Source: Francisella sp. SYW-9 (GTDB taxonomy: Bacteria; Pseudomonadota; Gammaproteobacteria; Francisellales; Francisellaceae). Taken from it: 64,000 bases of DNA. Both the position numbers and the translations under genes were made by a program. The notes beneath the pieces are model-generated. The model was given only the letters and a program-made list of their open reading frames with translations, searched no databases and was not told the DNA's origin. Below, piece by piece: positions 46,911 through 54,525 of this stretch. The stretch covers positions 1 through 64,000 of the forward strand of contig NZ_VXKQ01000010.1 in assembly GCF_008711465.1 (NCBI RefSeq). Reading direction: 5' to 3'. Within the stretch, counting starts at the first letter, position 1, and each line of letters begins with the position of its first letter.

Positions 46911-48038
46911 ATGGCAACGGTCAAATTAACAAAAAATTTTATAAATAATATTGATATAAATTCGATCGATAAAAAAATTGATTATTATGATACAGAGATT
47001 AAAGGATTAGTACTAAGAGTATCACCATCTGGAAATAAATCTTATAGGTTAAAATATTATGTAGATAGAAAACCAAAAATACATACAATAGGGAAGCATG
47101 GAGGTATTACATTAGTTCAAGCTAAAGCAGAAGCTCAAAGATTGAACTCATTAGTCATACAAGGTTTAGATATAAATGAAGAGAAAAAATCTAAACAAAT
47201 CGATAATCTTAGTTTTAAGGAATATCTTGATAACTTCTATATAGACTGGTATAGGAACAATAGAAAATCGTATAAGTCTACCATTAATATACTTAAAAAT
47301 ACTGTAAAACCACTTCATAAAATAAAATTAGAGCAAATAAAGCCGAGTATAGTTAACACTTTTGTTACAAAATATCAAAAAGATAGAGGTTGTAGCAATG
47401 CTAGAATAAATAGAATTATAGTTGCATTAAAAGGAGCTATAAGTAGAGCTGTTGATTTTAGCTATTTAGAAGAGAATACTTTATCTAAACTTAAAACACT
47501 TAGAGAATCATCTCATACTATCAGATATCTTAATGATAAAGAAACAAAGAGGTTCTTTGAATATCTAGAAAAGCAACCTAAGATTCTAAAAGATATTGTA
47601 ACTGTTGCTTTTTATACTGGTATGCGTAGAAATGAACTATTCTCCTTAAAGTGGAAGAATATAGATTGTCATACTAATCAGATAACACTTGCAGCTAAAG
47701 ATACTAAAACAAATAAAGGAAGATCTATACCTATACATGAGGAAGTTAAAAAAATTTTTGATAGTATCAGTAAAATTGAGGAATATGTTTTTCTATCAGA
47801 AAAGTTAGGCACTAGGTTAACTACCATTAGAAGTTATTGGGAAAGATTTATGAAAGAAGCCAAAATAGAAAGTTTCCGTTTTCATGATCTAAGGCATAAT
47901 TTTTGTAGTATGTTAGTTATGAAAGGCGTACCAATATATACGGTTGCACAACTAGCAGGTCATGCAGATGTAAAAACTACGCAGATATATGCACATCTTA
48001 GTCCTGATGTTAAAAAGTCAGCTATTGATTTGTTGTAG
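46911..48038 (+). CDS. int: prophage integrase, tyrosine recombinase
   Basis: 375-aa phage integrase. The N-terminal ~90 residues are an arm-binding domain (DUF4102-like), about 100-195 the core-binding SAM-like domain, and 200-375 the catalytic domain with Arg239 (TGMRRNEL), Lys (TKTNKGR), His325 and Arg328 (FHDLRHN), His351 (AGHADVKTT) and Tyr360 (QIYAHL). All catalytic residues are intact. It reads away from the tRNA-Ser fragment and lies about 155 bases inside the left boundary. Confidence 0.93.
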   Translation: MATVKLTKNFINNIDINSIDKKIDYYDTEIKGLVLRVSPSGNKSYRLKYYVDRKPKIHTIGKHGGITLVQAKAEAQRLNSLVIQGLDINEEKKSKQIDNLSFKEYLDNFYIDWYRNNRKSYKSTINILKNTVKPLHKIKLEQIKPSIVNTFVTKYQKDRGCSNARINRIIVALKGAISRAVDFSYLEENTLSKLKTLRESSHTIRYLNDKETKRFFEYLEKQPKILKDIVTVAFYTGMRRNELFSLKWKNIDCHTNQITLAAKDTKTNKGRSIPIHEEVKKIFDSISKIEEYVFLSEKLGTRLTTIRSYWERFMKEAKIESFRFHDLRHNFCSMLVMKGVPIYTVAQLAGHADVKTTQIYAHLSPDVKKSAIDLL

Positions 48039-48085
48039 TATAATAGATTAAATGTAAGTTTTTATTAAAATTTATTGGAGATAGA

Positions 48086-49222
48086 ATGGATTTAGGAAAT
48101 TTTAAATCAGGTTCATTAAGACAAGAGTATAAATATAAAAGCTTTTTGCCTGAGAAAATAAACCATACTTTCACATGGGGTGATCCACAGATAAATACAA
48201 TGCTTGAAACTGCTACTAGAGCCTTAGGCGAGCTTAATGCTTTTACCATGATTATTCCTAATGTAGATATTTTTATACAAATGCATATTGCTAAAGAGGC
48301 AAATACTTCTAGTAAAATTGAAGGTACAAAAACTGAAATGGATGAGGTTTTAATTTCTAAAAATCAAATAGATCCAGAAAAACGGGATGATTGGCAAGAA
48401 GTTCATAATTATATTAAAGCCATGAATCATGCTATTAAAGAACTCGATAATATTCCTATCTCTAATAGACTTATTAAAAATATTCATGCTATATTGTTGG
48501 ATAGTGTTAGAGGAGAAACAAAGTTACCTGGTGAATTTAGAAAGTCTCAAAATTGGATTGGAGGAACTAGCTTGGCTACAGCTTATTTTATTCCTCCTCA
48601 CTATGAAGAGGTTAATGATTTAATGGGGGACTTAGAAATATTTTTACATAATGAGGATATATTTGTCCCACATCTTATAAAGATAGCTATAGCACATTAT
48701 CAGTTCGAAACTATCCATCCTTTCTTAGATGGTAATGGTCGCATTGGTAGGTTGATGATTACATTATATTTAGTGAGTAATGGGTTACTTAAAAAGCCAT
48801 CTTTATATCTATCTGATTTTATAGAGAAAAATAAATCGATATATTATGAGGCACTTACAAGAGTACGAACTGATAATGACTTAATATATTGGATTAAATT
48901 TTTCCTTGAAGCAATTATTACTACAGCAAATAGTAGTATTGAAACATTCAAACAGATACTTAACCTAAAACAAGAAGTTGATTCTATAATATTAGGGTTT
49001 GGTAAAAGAGCTCCTAATGCAAGTAAATTAATAGAGGTTTTATATCAGAAGCCGATACTTGCAGTAAGTGATATTGTAGAGCGACTAGATGTAAGTAAGC
49101 CTACAGCAAACTCGTTAATTAAAGAGTTTGAAAATAAAGGTATTGTATCAGAAGTTACTGGCTATGAGAGGAACAAGCTTTTTGCTTTTGACAGGTATTT
49201 AAATATCTATAGTAAAGCTTAA
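48086..49222 (+). CDS. Fic family AMP-transferase with inhibitory helix and C-terminal HTH
   Basis: 378-aa Fic protein. The catalytic loop HPFLDGNGRIGR (211-222) matches HPFxDGNGRxGR, so nucleotide transfer to target hydroxyls is expected. The N-terminal helix has SSKIEG (75-80), fitting the inhibitory motif [ST]xxxE[GN], so this is a class II self-inhibited form with no separate antitoxin. The last ~70 residues contain a winged HTH (ILAVSDIVERLDVSKPTANSLIKEFENKGIV), suggesting autoregulation. Good ribosome site GGAG. It lies next to the integrase, in the usual place for prophage cargo genes. Confidence 0.92.
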   Translation: MDLGNFKSGSLRQEYKYKSFLPEKINHTFTWGDPQINTMLETATRALGELNAFTMIIPNVDIFIQMHIAKEANTSSKIEGTKTEMDEVLISKNQIDPEKRDDWQEVHNYIKAMNHAIKELDNIPISNRLIKNIHAILLDSVRGETKLPGEFRKSQNWIGGTSLATAYFIPPHYEEVNDLMGDLEIFLHNEDIFVPHLIKIAIAHYQFETIHPFLDGNGRIGRLMITLYLVSNGLLKKPSLYLSDFIEKNKSIYYEALTRVRTDNDLIYWIKFFLEAIITTANSSIETFKQILNLKQEVDSIILGFGKRAPNASKLIEVLYQKPILAVSDIVERLDVSKPTANSLIKEFENKGIVSEVTGYERNKLFAFDRYLNIYSKA

Positions 49223-49283
49223 CTCTTCAAATTTAACTAAGTATTATTTTAGTAAAGGTAAACTCTTTAAATTTTACTAAGGA
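49219..49283. repeat. tandem imperfect repeats behind the Fic gene
   Basis: Two similar ~26-base units start at 49219 (TAACTCTTCAAATTTAACTA) and 49259 (AAACTCTTTAAATTTTACTA), about 40 bases apart. TTAGTAAA (49249-49256) and TTTACTAA (49273-49280) also form an inverted pair. Perhaps a binding site for the Fic HTH, or leftover duplication. Confidence 0.4.
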
Positions 49284-49905
49284 ATTAAAATTATTTATTT
49301 CAAGCTAAAATGCATATACAAAGAAGCTATTTTTGAACAGTTAGGAAAGTCAGATAGCGACACTCACCACCTAAGTTAAAGCAAAATTATACTAGTAATA
49401 AACCGTTCAGGTCACATTTCAAGTGTTGATACAATTATATTTATACATCTAAGTAAATAATTTTTACTATGATGATAAAATCAGCTATTAATTTGTTGTA
49501 GTACAATATAAAAATATACTCTAAGTCATTATTAGAAGTTATCCAAAGGAAACCTGATACCTCACTCTATATATCCTCCAATAATGACAGCCACCATTAT
49601 AACAAAACATTTGCTGTAGTTAATAGGGTATATAGCAATCTCAAAATTATTCAAGTCAAGGTAGGTAACATTCAGAGGCTGTATCGGCGAGTGATGATGA
49701 CAAGAATATTACCTACCAAGGACTTAGTTTGGATAAAGTCTTTAGGGATGAAGAATTTATCCAAAACATGCCATTACTAGAGATCATGAGTAAATACTTT
49801 TATGTTAAAAAAAGATCTCTAATAATGACAGGTTTAATTATTACTTATAAATAGGATTAGTATCGTTGACAAGATAGGTCAATCTTTAATAATTTATCTA
49901 CACTT
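49223..49905. other. 683-base region of decayed sequence
   Basis: No intact gene. It holds repeats (49219-49283), a relic of an integrase 3' end (49431-49508), and near 49690-49853 an open stretch without an ATG at its head (DKNITYQGLSLDKVFRDEEF, ending at a stop near 49853), which may be the tail of a lost gene. The region is probably a scar of deletions or of an earlier integration. Confidence 0.55.
49431..49508 (+). pseudogene. relic of an integrase 3' end
   Basis: The sequence ending TCAGCTATTAATTTGTTGTAG at 49480-49501 is nearly identical to the last codons of the integrase at 46911-48038 (TCAGCTATTGATTTGTTGTAG), and similarity continues after the stop (TACAATA versus TATAATA) and upstream (TTATACATCTAAGTA versus TGCACATCTTAGTC) with an insertion. 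It is the remains of a second copy of this kind of integrase. Confidence 0.7.
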
Positions 49906-50262
49906 TTAACATAAAAAATCAGAATTGATACCTAATTTTGAGGCATTATATTTAGAAAATTGAATTTTTATTTTTTCTGCTTTGTAATTTAAACAAGTTA
50001 TTTCTTTTTTATCAAAATCTATTTCGCAAGGTTTTGGTTCATATATAGGGTGTAGTCCATAAGATATTTGATCTATAATTGGATAAAATCTTTTTTTGAA
50101 CTTATTTTTATTATCAATAACCCATTTTTTTGAGACCTCTTCAGGCAATGTGAATTTTGTAGATATACATAAAGTAAATGATTTAGTGTTGCTATTTTGT
50201 TTTATATGTAACGTTAATTTATAGGCCTCAAAAATTAAATATTTTAAATTTATATCAAACAT
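49906..50262 (-). CDS. hypothetical protein, 118 aa
   Basis: I do not recognise this protein. It is soluble, basic in the middle (KKWVIDNKNKFKKRF) and beta-rich, ends in a cysteine, and has no signal peptide. It is 10 bases after the VUT-like gene and in the same leftward run as the repressor, so it is probably expressed in the lysogen. Ribosome site AGGAGAA. Confidence 0.6.
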   Translation of the reverse strand: MFDINLKYLIFEAYKLTLHIKQNSNTKSFTLCISTKFTLPEEVSKKWVIDNKNKFKKRFYPIIDQISYGLHPIYEPKPCEIDFDKKEITCLNYKAEKIKIQFSKYNASKLGINSDFLC

Positions 50263-50272
50263 AATAATTCTC

Positions 50273-51022
50273 CTATATTTTATTACTTTTTTCTAAAAAT
50301 TCTGGTTGATATACTCCATTATCTATTATTGGAATAATTTTATAGGATATAGGAACTATTATGGTTGAACATATTAGACTAAATATTAGTTTTGAGATAA
50401 AGCTTATAATTGTCATTGACAAGATTGTGTATATAGATTCTCCAATAGGTAACATAATTAAAAAAATTACTGAAAAAGTAAATATAAACTCTCCAATAAT
50501 ATCAGCTAATAATATGCGTAATATGATATTTAATTTTTGATTTTTAAAGACACCCAACATAAAAGAAGCCATGTTTAGTCCCAAGAGAGCAGCTATACAA
50601 TTATAAAAAAATACATGAGTAAACTCATCTTTCATCGATATATTGTAAGCTTTAGCAAACATTTCTTTCCCTACTGGGGCAGGTAGGTTATTTGTTAATT
50701 GCAGAATACCAAACCCAACTCCAATAGTTAATAAAGCGAAGAACGTCATTCTACGAGTATAGATGTAATGATAATTTTCTGTAACTATATTACAAATAAC
50801 GAAACATATACCAATAAAAAAAATACAGGTAGCACTAGTTGCAATATTAAAAAAATTAAGGAATCTATATGATGTGATCATACTTAAAGCTAAAAAAAGA
50901 GTATACATCATAGATAAAATATAGAAGCTGTTCATTTTGTTGGATAGAATGTGCTTTCTATCTAGAGAGAAACCTGATATTTCCTCAAAAATGCTTTTAA
51001 AAATTTTATGCATTAAGTTCAT
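50273..51022 (-). CDS. VUT/YhhQ-like membrane transporter
   Basis: 249-aa membrane protein with about six helices. FFIGICFVICNIVTENYHYIYTRRMTF resembles the VUT (YhhQ) family's TEVYGYKxxRR segment between helices 2 and 3, and LRILLADIIGEFIFTFSVIF resembles its second conserved helix. YhhQ moves queuosine precursors; vitamin uptake is the general family role. Cytoplasmic N-terminus of about 30 residues. It lies in the repressor's leftward run, so it may be lysogenic cargo. Family assignment is by eye, so moderate. Confidence 0.55.
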   Translation of the reverse strand: MNLMHKIFKSIFEEISGFSLDRKHILSNKMNSFYILSMMYTLFLALSMITSYRFLNFFNIATSATCIFFIGICFVICNIVTENYHYIYTRRMTFFALLTIGVGFGILQLTNNLPAPVGKEMFAKAYNISMKDEFTHVFFYNCIAALLGLNMASFMLGVFKNQKLNIILRILLADIIGEFIFTFSVIFLIMLPIGESIYTILSMTIISFISKLIFSLICSTIIVPISYKIIPIIDNGVYQPEFLEKSNKI

Positions 51023-51103
51023 AAATAATTTTGACCCTATATGTTTTATATAAAGATCGAAATTATATTATTAAATATAACTTAGTACAAACTTTTTTGT
51101 ATA

Positions 51104-51667
51104 TTATATAAACTTAGCTAGTCCCACTCTAAATTTAACAGACTTTATATCTATAGTTTCTAACTTATCTCCTTGAGATATGTAATAGTTATCATTAAAG
51201 AAAGTTAATTTTCCAATTTTTAAATATTTATTATCATCTTCTAAAACTATTAAAATATTGTTTTTGAAACTCTCTACACTATTGAATTTTTTAATATAAA
51301 GTTTTGTACCAAAGGGAAATAAAAAATCATGGGTATTTACAGATATTATAAACTCTACATTTTTCTCTTTTGTAGTATAAACTTTAGTTGTTTCTTTTAA
51401 GCATTTTGTTTTAATTTCAGAGGTCGTTATAACTGGTACTTCAATGCCAATGTAATCATTTTTAACTATTTCTCCATCAATAAAAGATAATTTAAGAGCT
51501 TTAAGGAATTTAAATAATTCTTGTCCTTTTGGTTCAGATACACCATTAACCCATTTACTTACAGCTCCTTTTGAACTTCCTGTTTCAGAAATAATACTTG
51601 TTTGTTTTATTCCAAGCTCTTGCATTCGAGCCATTATAAATTCTTTTGTAAGTTTTTTTATACTCAT
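51104..51667 (-). CDS. prophage repressor (CI-like)
   Basis: 187 aa with an N-terminal HTH (LGIKQTSIISETGSSKGAVSKWVNGVSEPKGQELFKFLKAL) and a C-terminal domain shaped like the LexA/CI S24 fold (GTKLYIKK, NILIVLEDDNKYLKIGKL). The place where the catalytic serine (GxSM) should be reads FPFGTKLY, and no Ser-Lys pair is visible, so self-cleavage may be lost; release could depend on the antirepressor at 53533. Leftward and divergent from the early operon, with palindromic operators between. Confidence 0.8.
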   Translation of the reverse strand: MSIKKLTKEFIMARMQELGIKQTSIISETGSSKGAVSKWVNGVSEPKGQELFKFLKALKLSFIDGEIVKNDYIGIEVPVITTSEIKTKCLKETTKVYTTKEKNVEFIISVNTHDFLFPFGTKLYIKKFNSVESFKNNILIVLEDDNKYLKIGKLTFFNDNYYISQGDKLETIDIKSVKFRVGLAKFI

Positions 51668-51678
51668 AATTTATACCT

Positions 51679-51717
51679 TATGATAATAGTTATCATAAAA
51701 AGTTTATTTAGATAAAC
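51679..51717. promoter_or_regulatory. repressor operators, two palindromes
   Basis: TATGATAA-TAG-TTATCATA (51679-51697) is a perfect 8+3+8 palindrome, followed by GTTTAT-TTAG-ATAAAC (51702-51717), 6+4+6. The first overlaps the likely -10 (TATGAT, minus strand, with TTGTTT -35 16 bases away) of the repressor gene and lies 12 bases before its ATG, so autorepression is likely. Confidence 0.6.
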
Positions 51718-51776
51718 AATAATTGTAAATAAATAATCAAAAGTTTCTATATGTAAAAAAATAAATAACATATTTG

Positions 51777-51804
51777 TTGACTTAATAGTTTCTTAATGTA
51801 AACT
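51777..51804 (+). promoter_or_regulatory. possible early rightward promoter
   Basis: TTGACT (51777-51782), 16 bases, then TAAACT (51799-51804): three to five of six matches at each box. It would drive the Cro-like gene at 51837. Confidence 0.35.
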
Positions 51805-51836
51805 TATTATATCGATATAGTTTCTAATTGGAATCA

Positions 51837-52070
51837 ATGAATAAGAGACAAATAATTAACTTTTTTGGTTCGCCAAAACAAATTTCAATATTAACTAGCA
51901 GAAAAAAGTCTGCGATATCAAAATGGTCTAAAAATGGAGTTCCCGCCGACTGTCAAAGAATTTTTTATTACATGACAGATGGACTATTAATACCAGATCG
52001 ACATGTCTCATATGTTCCTATAGAAGAAATTCAAAAATTAACAAAAGGCAAACTTAAGGCAGGACAGTAG
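51837..52070 (+). CDS. Cro-like DNA-binding protein
   Basis: 77 aa from ATG 51837. The HTH is PKQISILTSRKKSAISKWSKNGVP, with a CRO/CI-style recognition helix, followed by a short tail. An earlier TTG would add three residues but lies close to the ribosome site. It is the first gene of the rightward early operon opposite the repressor, the place of Cro. 2 bases separate it from the replication gene. Confidence 0.8.
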   Translation: MNKRQIINFFGSPKQISILTSRKKSAISKWSKNGVPADCQRIFYYMTDGLLIPDRHVSYVPIEEIQKLTKGKLKAGQ

Positions 52071-52072
52071 AT

Positions 52073-52852
52073 ATGAGTGTCAAAGCAATATCATGGGCAT
52101 TTGATCAAGATATCAAAGAATCAGGATATAAATTAGTTCTTATAGCCTTAGCTGACTATGCTAATGATGATAATATAGCCTATCCAAGTTTTAGTAGTTT
52201 AGAAAAGAAGTGTAGTAGTTCAAGAACTAGTATTTCAAGAGCTATTAATTTTCTTATTGAAATTGGTCTAATTACTAAAGTCAAATTAAGTGATTATGTG
52301 GGTAAAAAAGCGGATAAAAGACAGAGCTGTTATTTACTTAACATCGGTAGCAAAACGCTACTAGTAGCAAAACGAGACCAGTATCAAAACGCTACCGATC
52401 TTGGTACTGAAACGCTACCTAAGTTGGTATCAAAACGCTACTCTAACCGTAATAAACCATCATATAACCGTCAAAATAATATATATGTCGAAAAATCAAA
52501 AAACACTGATTCAATTTCTGACCGGATTTCTCAATGGAAACAACAAGCTAAAAATGAAATTCAACCAACACAAGGTCAGCTAGAAGTTTTTGAGAAGTTT
52601 ATCACCTATTGGACAGCTCATAATTCAACAGATCATAAATTCTTAGCTGAAAAGCAAAAAGCATTCATCTTCAAACAGAGATTTGCAACATGGCTAGGTA
52701 ATGTTAAGAAATGGAATCAACCAAGTAACAGACAAACTAATTTTAATCAACAAGCCAACAACACAGGTTGGGATTATCTAGATGAGCTTCATAAACAAGA
52801 GACAATCAAAAAGTTTGGTACAGATGATACAGGAGTGATAGGACATGGATAG
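52073..52852 (+). CDS. phage replication initiator (lambda O-like, with internal origin)
   Basis: 259 aa. The N-terminal ~95 residues are a winged helix (ALADYANDDNIAYPSFSSLEKKCSSSRTSISRAINFLIEIGLI), the usual DNA-binding domain of phage O-type and plasmid-type initiators. The middle (about 92-125) is coded by five iterons and the C-terminus is charged and helical. It overlaps the next gene by 8 bases. By analogy it binds the iterons in its own gene and recruits the helicase loader downstream. Confidence 0.8.
   Translation: MSVKAISWAFDQDIKESGYKLVLIALADYANDDNIAYPSFSSLEKKCSSSRTSISRAINFLIEIGLITKVKLSDYVGKKADKRQSCYLLNIGSKTLLVAKRDQYQNATDLGTETLPKLVSKRYSNRNKPSYNRQNNIYVEKSKNTDSISDRISQWKQQAKNEIQPTQGQLEVFEKFITYWTAHNSTDHKFLAEKQKAFIFKQRFATWLGNVKKWNQPSNRQTNFNQQANNTGWDYLDELHKQETIKKFGTDDTGVIGHG
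52346..52441. repeat. five iterons, probable phage replication origin
   Basis: Five 16-base copies of GGTAGCAAAACGCTAC-type sequence begin at 52346, 52363, 52380, 52403 and 52426. Copies 1 and 5 (GGTATCAAAACGCTAC) are close; copy 2 ends AGAC and copy 4 has CTG. Steps are 17, 17, 23 and 23 bases. Each copy has dyad symmetry (GTAGC, AAAAC, GCTAC). They lie inside the initiator gene with AT-rich DNA after them (52455-52510), the layout of lambda ori. Confidence 0.85.
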
Positions 52853-53195
52853 ACAAGAAGTAACCACATTGCTTAAAACGATTAAACTTTGTTACCCATA
52901 TTGGTACAGCAAGCTCAAAACAGAAGATATGCAAGCGTTAGTGGCTCTATATGAGACTAAGTTTGCAAAAGATGATTTTGAAACTGTACACAAAGCTGTA
53001 ACAGATCTAGTTGATGAATGTAAGTTTGCACCAACTATGCAAGAGATTCGTTCAAAGATCAAATCGATACAACATAGCCAACAGATACACAGAGAGATTG
53101 AAGAGTCTAAAAATAGAATTACTTATAAGCCACCTAAAAAACTTAAAGAAATTGGACTTGATTACCTTAAAAATATTAAACAGCAGATAGCTTAG
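52845..53195 (+). CDS. G39P-like helicase loader/inhibitor
   Basis: 116 aa, helical. TIKLCYPYWYSKLKTEDMQALVALYETKFAKDDFETVHKAVTDLV and FAPTMQEIRSKI follow the pattern of the phage helicase loader-inhibitor family (SPP1 G39P, lambda P-like role). It overlaps the initiator by 8 bases, giving a translationally coupled O-P type pair. No helicase gene is beside it, so it should load the host DnaB. Confidence 0.65.
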   Translation: MDRQEVTTLLKTIKLCYPYWYSKLKTEDMQALVALYETKFAKDDFETVHKAVTDLVDECKFAPTMQEIRSKIKSIQHSQQIHREIEESKNRITYKPPKKLKEIGLDYLKNIKQQIA

Positions 53196-53204
53196 GAGAA
53201 CCTC

Positions 53205-53468
53205 ATGTTTGAACAAAAATCAGAAACATTGATAACTGAAAAAGCAATCAAAATGATAACTGAATCAGGTAAGGCTCTAGAGTTGATAAGTATTTGTGAT
53301 GATATAGCACTGCCTCCTGCTGTTATAGCAGATATGACAGGCGTAACAGTTGTCACGATCCATAACTGGTTTGAAAATGGCAAGCTAACTAATGTTGCTA
53401 CAGATGGTCAAGTTAAAAAAGCTAAGTTCAAAGAGTTTAAGCATTTGATTAAGAGAAAGGAAGCGTAA
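53205..53468 (+). CDS. small HTH protein, unknown
   Basis: 87 aa with a helix-turn-helix (LPPAVIADMTGVTVVTIHNWFENGKL) in the middle, similar in look to the HTH of terminase small subunits or excisionases. Ribosome site AGGAGAA. It is 10 bases after the helicase loader. Possibly a regulator of the early operon. I cannot name it further. Confidence 0.55.
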   Translation: MFEQKSETLITEKAIKMITESGKALELISICDDIALPPAVIADMTGVTVVTIHNWFENGKLTNVATDGQVKKAKFKEFKHLIKRKEA

Positions 53469-53532
53469 CTATGAACATGAAATTTTTTAAAATCTTTTGG
53501 TTATCAAAGTAGATATATAAATTGAGGTAGTT

Positions 53533-54285
53533 ATGAATATAGCAATATCAAGAAATCAAATAGGTAATGAAGAGATCAATAGTGTAAACGCTAGAGAGTT
53601 GCATGTTTTTTTAGAAGTTAAAACAGCATTTAAAGATTGGATAAAAAGAATGCTTGAATATGATTTTGAGGAAAATGCTGATTATATTTCGCTTGCTCAA
53701 AAAAGAGCAGGCAATAATGCAACTTTGATTGAGTACATAATCACTCTAGATATGGCAAAAGAAATATCTATGTTACAGAGAACTGAAAAAGGTAAACAAG
53801 CTAGAAAATACTTTATTGAATGTGAAAAACAGCTTAAACAAAATAACCCACAAGCCTTGACTAGAAAACAAATATTACAACTGGCTTTAGAATCAGAGCA
53901 GAAACTGGAGGTAGCTAATCAAACTATTAAACAGCAAAGATCTAAAGTCTTGTTTGCAGAATCAGTACAAGCATCAAGTACAGATATTTCAGTTGGAGAG
54001 TTAGCAAAGATCATTAAGCAAAATGGCTACGATATTGGTGGTATTAGATTATTTCAATGGCTAAGGGATACTGGTTATCTGATTAGAAGACATGGCACAG
54101 ACTTCAATACACCAACACAACGATCTATGGATTTGGGATTATTTAGAATCAAGGAAGCGACAATTAATCATTCAGATGGTCGAGTAACAATTAGCAAGAC
54201 AGTTAAAGTTAATGGTAAAGGACAAGTTTATTTTGTGAATAAGTTTGCTCTTATGAAAGAACGTGGGCTTGATAGGGTACATTAG
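53533..54285 (+). CDS. ant: antirepressor (AntA/AntB and KilA-C domains)
   Basis: 250-aa phage antirepressor. The N-terminal ~110 residues are AntA/AntB (SVNARELHVFLEVKTAFKDWIKRMLEYDF ... ITLDMAKEISMLQRTEKGKQARKYF) and the C-terminal half is the KilA-C/ANT domain (SVGELAKIIKQNGYDIGGIRLFQWLRDTGYLIR). Such proteins bind and switch off the repressor. It suits a lysogeny control in which the repressor lacks a cleavage serine. Confidence 0.88.
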   Translation: MNIAISRNQIGNEEINSVNARELHVFLEVKTAFKDWIKRMLEYDFEENADYISLAQKRAGNNATLIEYIITLDMAKEISMLQRTEKGKQARKYFIECEKQLKQNNPQALTRKQILQLALESEQKLEVANQTIKQQRSKVLFAESVQASSTDISVGELAKIIKQNGYDIGGIRLFQWLRDTGYLIRRHGTDFNTPTQRSMDLGLFRIKEATINHSDGRVTISKTVKVNGKGQVYFVNKFALMKERGLDRVH

Positions 54286-54381
54286 AAGAAATATTTATAG
54301 ATAGTATTCATCTGCTATTTATATTTGAATGCCAGCATGAACTAGTAACCATTTGTAAAATATAAATTTAGAGGGGATTTT

Positions 54382-54525
54382 ATGAACTACTATATTAGCA
54401 AACACAAAAATAGATATGCTGTTTTTAGCGTACAAGATGGAGTTCTTAAAACCTTTTGGACTCTGTGGGGAGCTACAAGATTTATCAATAAGTTAAGAAG
54501 AGATAGGAGATTAGTAAATGGCTGA
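54382..54525 (+). CDS. small protein, 47 aa
   Basis: MNYYISKHKNRYAVFSVQDG begins a 47-aa frame rich in Arg and Lys (INKLRRDRRL). It has a good ribosome site (AGAGGGGAT, 10 bases before ATG) and its stop overlaps the start of the next gene (ATG 54518). It is too short for most gene finders but the packing supports it. Function unknown. Confidence 0.6.
   Translation: MNYYISKHKNRYAVFSVQDGVLKTFWTLWGATRFINKLRRDRRLVNG

Noticed and set aside
48022-48249. Minus-strand open frame at the integrase-Fic border
   Set aside because: It overlaps the start of the Fic gene and its peptide resembles no family; a chance frame.
49690-49853. Open stretch translating to DKNITYQGLSLDKVFRDEEF and on to a stop
   Set aside because: It has no start codon at its head and no ribosome site, and an in-frame stop closes it upstream; treated as possible remnant only.
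50273-51022. RexB-type exclusion membrane protein, from its place behind the repressor
   Set aside because: The sequence looks more like the VUT/YhhQ family, so the Rex idea rests on position alone.
52346-52441. Short regular repeats that could be taken for a CRISPR array
   Set aside because: The units are 16 bases with 1-10 base gaps, lie inside a coding frame and have iteron-like symmetry; no spacers of normal length or cas genes are near.
53471-53512. 13-residue frame between the HTH gene and the antirepressor
   Set aside because: Too short and no conserved feature to support a gene.
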